Assembly: GCA_021734595.1 (NCBI GenBank)
Contig: JAIPIO010000270.1
Location: forward strand, 1 to 5,250
Direction of reading: 5' to 3'
Origin: Kiritimatiellales bacterium
GTDB lineage: Bacteria > Verrucomicrobiota > Kiritimatiellia > Kiritimatiellales > Pontiellaceae
Length of the DNA: 5,250 nucleotides
The translations under genes were made by a program, and so were the position numbers. The first letter of the stretch is position 1; each line of letters begins with the position of its first letter. The notes beneath the pieces are model-generated. The model was not told where the DNA came from, made no database searches, and was given only the letters and a program-made list of their open reading frames with translations. Shown here one piece after another: positions 4,471 through 5,250 of this stretch.

Positions 4471-5250
4471 ATGAGTTTTGAAAAAGGATCTGTAAGCTTC
4501 CGTATATTGTTTGTCCCGCGGGAACTGACGGAAGAGGATGTTCATAAATTTGCGGCACAGGCCATACCGCCGCTGGGTTCGCTTGCGGAAGAGGAAATCC
4601 ATGGCTGGGTGGCGGGCCGCCATCTACTGGACCGCAACATTACCGTGGAAAACGCCTATCTGGGCGGCTACCTGCGCCTGACGCTGGCACAGGCGCAGAA
4701 AAAGATTCCCGCTTCGCTGCTCACAGCAGAATGCGCGGTCGAGGAGATGGCGATCATGCAGGCGGATGGAAAGGATTACCTGAACCAGCAGACCCGGCGC
4801 GACATCCGCGCGGGAGTCAAGGAGCGGCTGATGCCTGAAATGCCGCCGCAACTCAAGGGCATCGACATGGTATATGATCCGCGCAGCCGGATGATGTACT
4901 GTTCCGCCACCTCCGAGAAGCAGCTCGACGCCTTTGTTCTGAGTTTTATGCAAACCGCCGGCTGCGCGCCGGAAACCGCCGACCCCGAAGCCATGGCGGC
5001 CAAATTCGACGGGATCGATGTCGGCGACTGGCCGCCGTCCAGTTTTTCCGATGCGCTGGAGGACAGCGCGGTGGACGGCACAGCAGGCCGCGAGTTCCTG
5101 ATGTGGCTGTGGTACTGCTCTGAAAAACAGGGCGGCACGGTGCAGATTCCAGACCTTGGAGAGTTCGGATTCATTGTTGAAGGCCCGCTCACTTTTGTGA
5201 TGGAGGGAAAAGGCGCTCACGAAATCATGCTGAAAAAGGGCGAACCGCTC
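4471..5250 (+). CDS. rdgC: RdgC-family recombination-associated protein, 3' end outside window
   Basis: The reading frame is open for 260 codons to the window edge with no stop. RdgC of E. coli (303 aa) is a ring-forming, sequence-independent dsDNA-binding protein that restrains RecA-mediated exchange. Here the N-terminus GSVSFRILFVPRELTEE, the HGWV motif (44-47), YLRLTLAQAQKKIPASLL (67-84) and a charged helix leading to RRDIRAGVKERLMPEM match the layout of that family by eye. So does the IDMVYDPRSRMMYCSATSEK strand pair. Around 206-218 it has GREFLMWLWYCSE, a motif I associate with RdgC-like proteins outside the gammaproteobacteria and not with E. coli RdgC. The start is well supported by AGGAAAGGA (4455-4463), 7 nt before the ATG. 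There is no signal peptide or membrane segment. Family membership is likely; sameness of function with E. coli RdgC is inference. Confidence 0.75.
   Translation, partial: MSFEKGSVSFRILFVPRELTEEDVHKFAAQAIPPLGSLAEEEIHGWVAGRHLLDRNITVENAYLGGYLRLTLAQAQKKIPASLLTAECAVEEMAIMQADGKDYLNQQTRRDIRAGVKERLMPEMPPQLKGIDMVYDPRSRMMYCSATSEKQLDAFVLSFMQTAGCAPETADPEAMAAKFDGIDVGDWPPSSFSDALEDSAVDGTAGREFLMWLWYCSEKQGGTVQIPDLGEFGFIVEGPLTFVMEGKGAHEIMLKKGEPL

Noticed and set aside
4624..5220. 198-codon minus-strand open frame opposite the rdgC-like gene
   Set aside because: Its translation is compositionally biased (His, Arg, Gln) with no motif. The plus strand has a good ribosome binding site and family motifs.

Overview
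The window is a compact chromosomal stretch of moderately GC-rich bacterial DNA. It holds a divergent RNA-modification gene, a four-gene biotin-synthesis operon and the start of an RdgC-type recombination gene. No rRNA, tRNA, CRISPR array, transposase or phage gene is visible. The gene order (bioH-like, bioC, bioD, bioA) and the short TTCCAA/TTGGAA palindromes remind me of the Kiritimatiellota (PVC superphylum, Pontiella-like genomes). That is an impression from pattern, not a demonstrated assignment; a deep-branching Gram-negative such as a Lentisphaerae or Verrucomicrobia relative is also possible.

Layout. Positions 1-149 are non-coding, with a GC-rich hairpin near the left edge and a strong TTCCAATGG-type inverted repeat just past the end of the first gene. 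Positions 150-881 (minus strand) encode an RsuA/RluB/RluE/RluF-family pseudouridine synthase. A 61-bp divergent spacer follows. Positions 943-4394 (plus strand) are a tightly packed operon: a BioH-type esterase, BioC, BioD and BioA, with gaps of 9 and 3 bp and then a 4-bp ATGA overlap. A 76-bp spacer with a plausible promoter precedes an RdgC-family gene that runs off the right edge.

How the genes work together. BioC methylates the malonyl thioester so that fatty-acid synthesis can build a pimeloyl chain. The BioH-like esterase should remove the methyl group and release pimeloyl-ACP. BioA and BioD then perform the amination of KAPA to DAPA and the ureido-ring closure to dethiobiotin. BioF (KAPA synthase) and BioB (biotin synthase) are not in the window and must lie elsewhere if the pathway is complete.

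The most unusual signal is not a gene but small repeated DNA embedded in otherwise conserved genes. There is a perfect 26-bp palindrome in frame within the bioH-like gene. A second palindrome in the same gene shares a 15-bp core with the intergenic element at 99-113. A heptamer repeat of the CAAACAT type sits in an extra segment of BioD. Together they suggest a genome seeded with short palindromic or repetitive elements that can be tolerated inside coding sequence.
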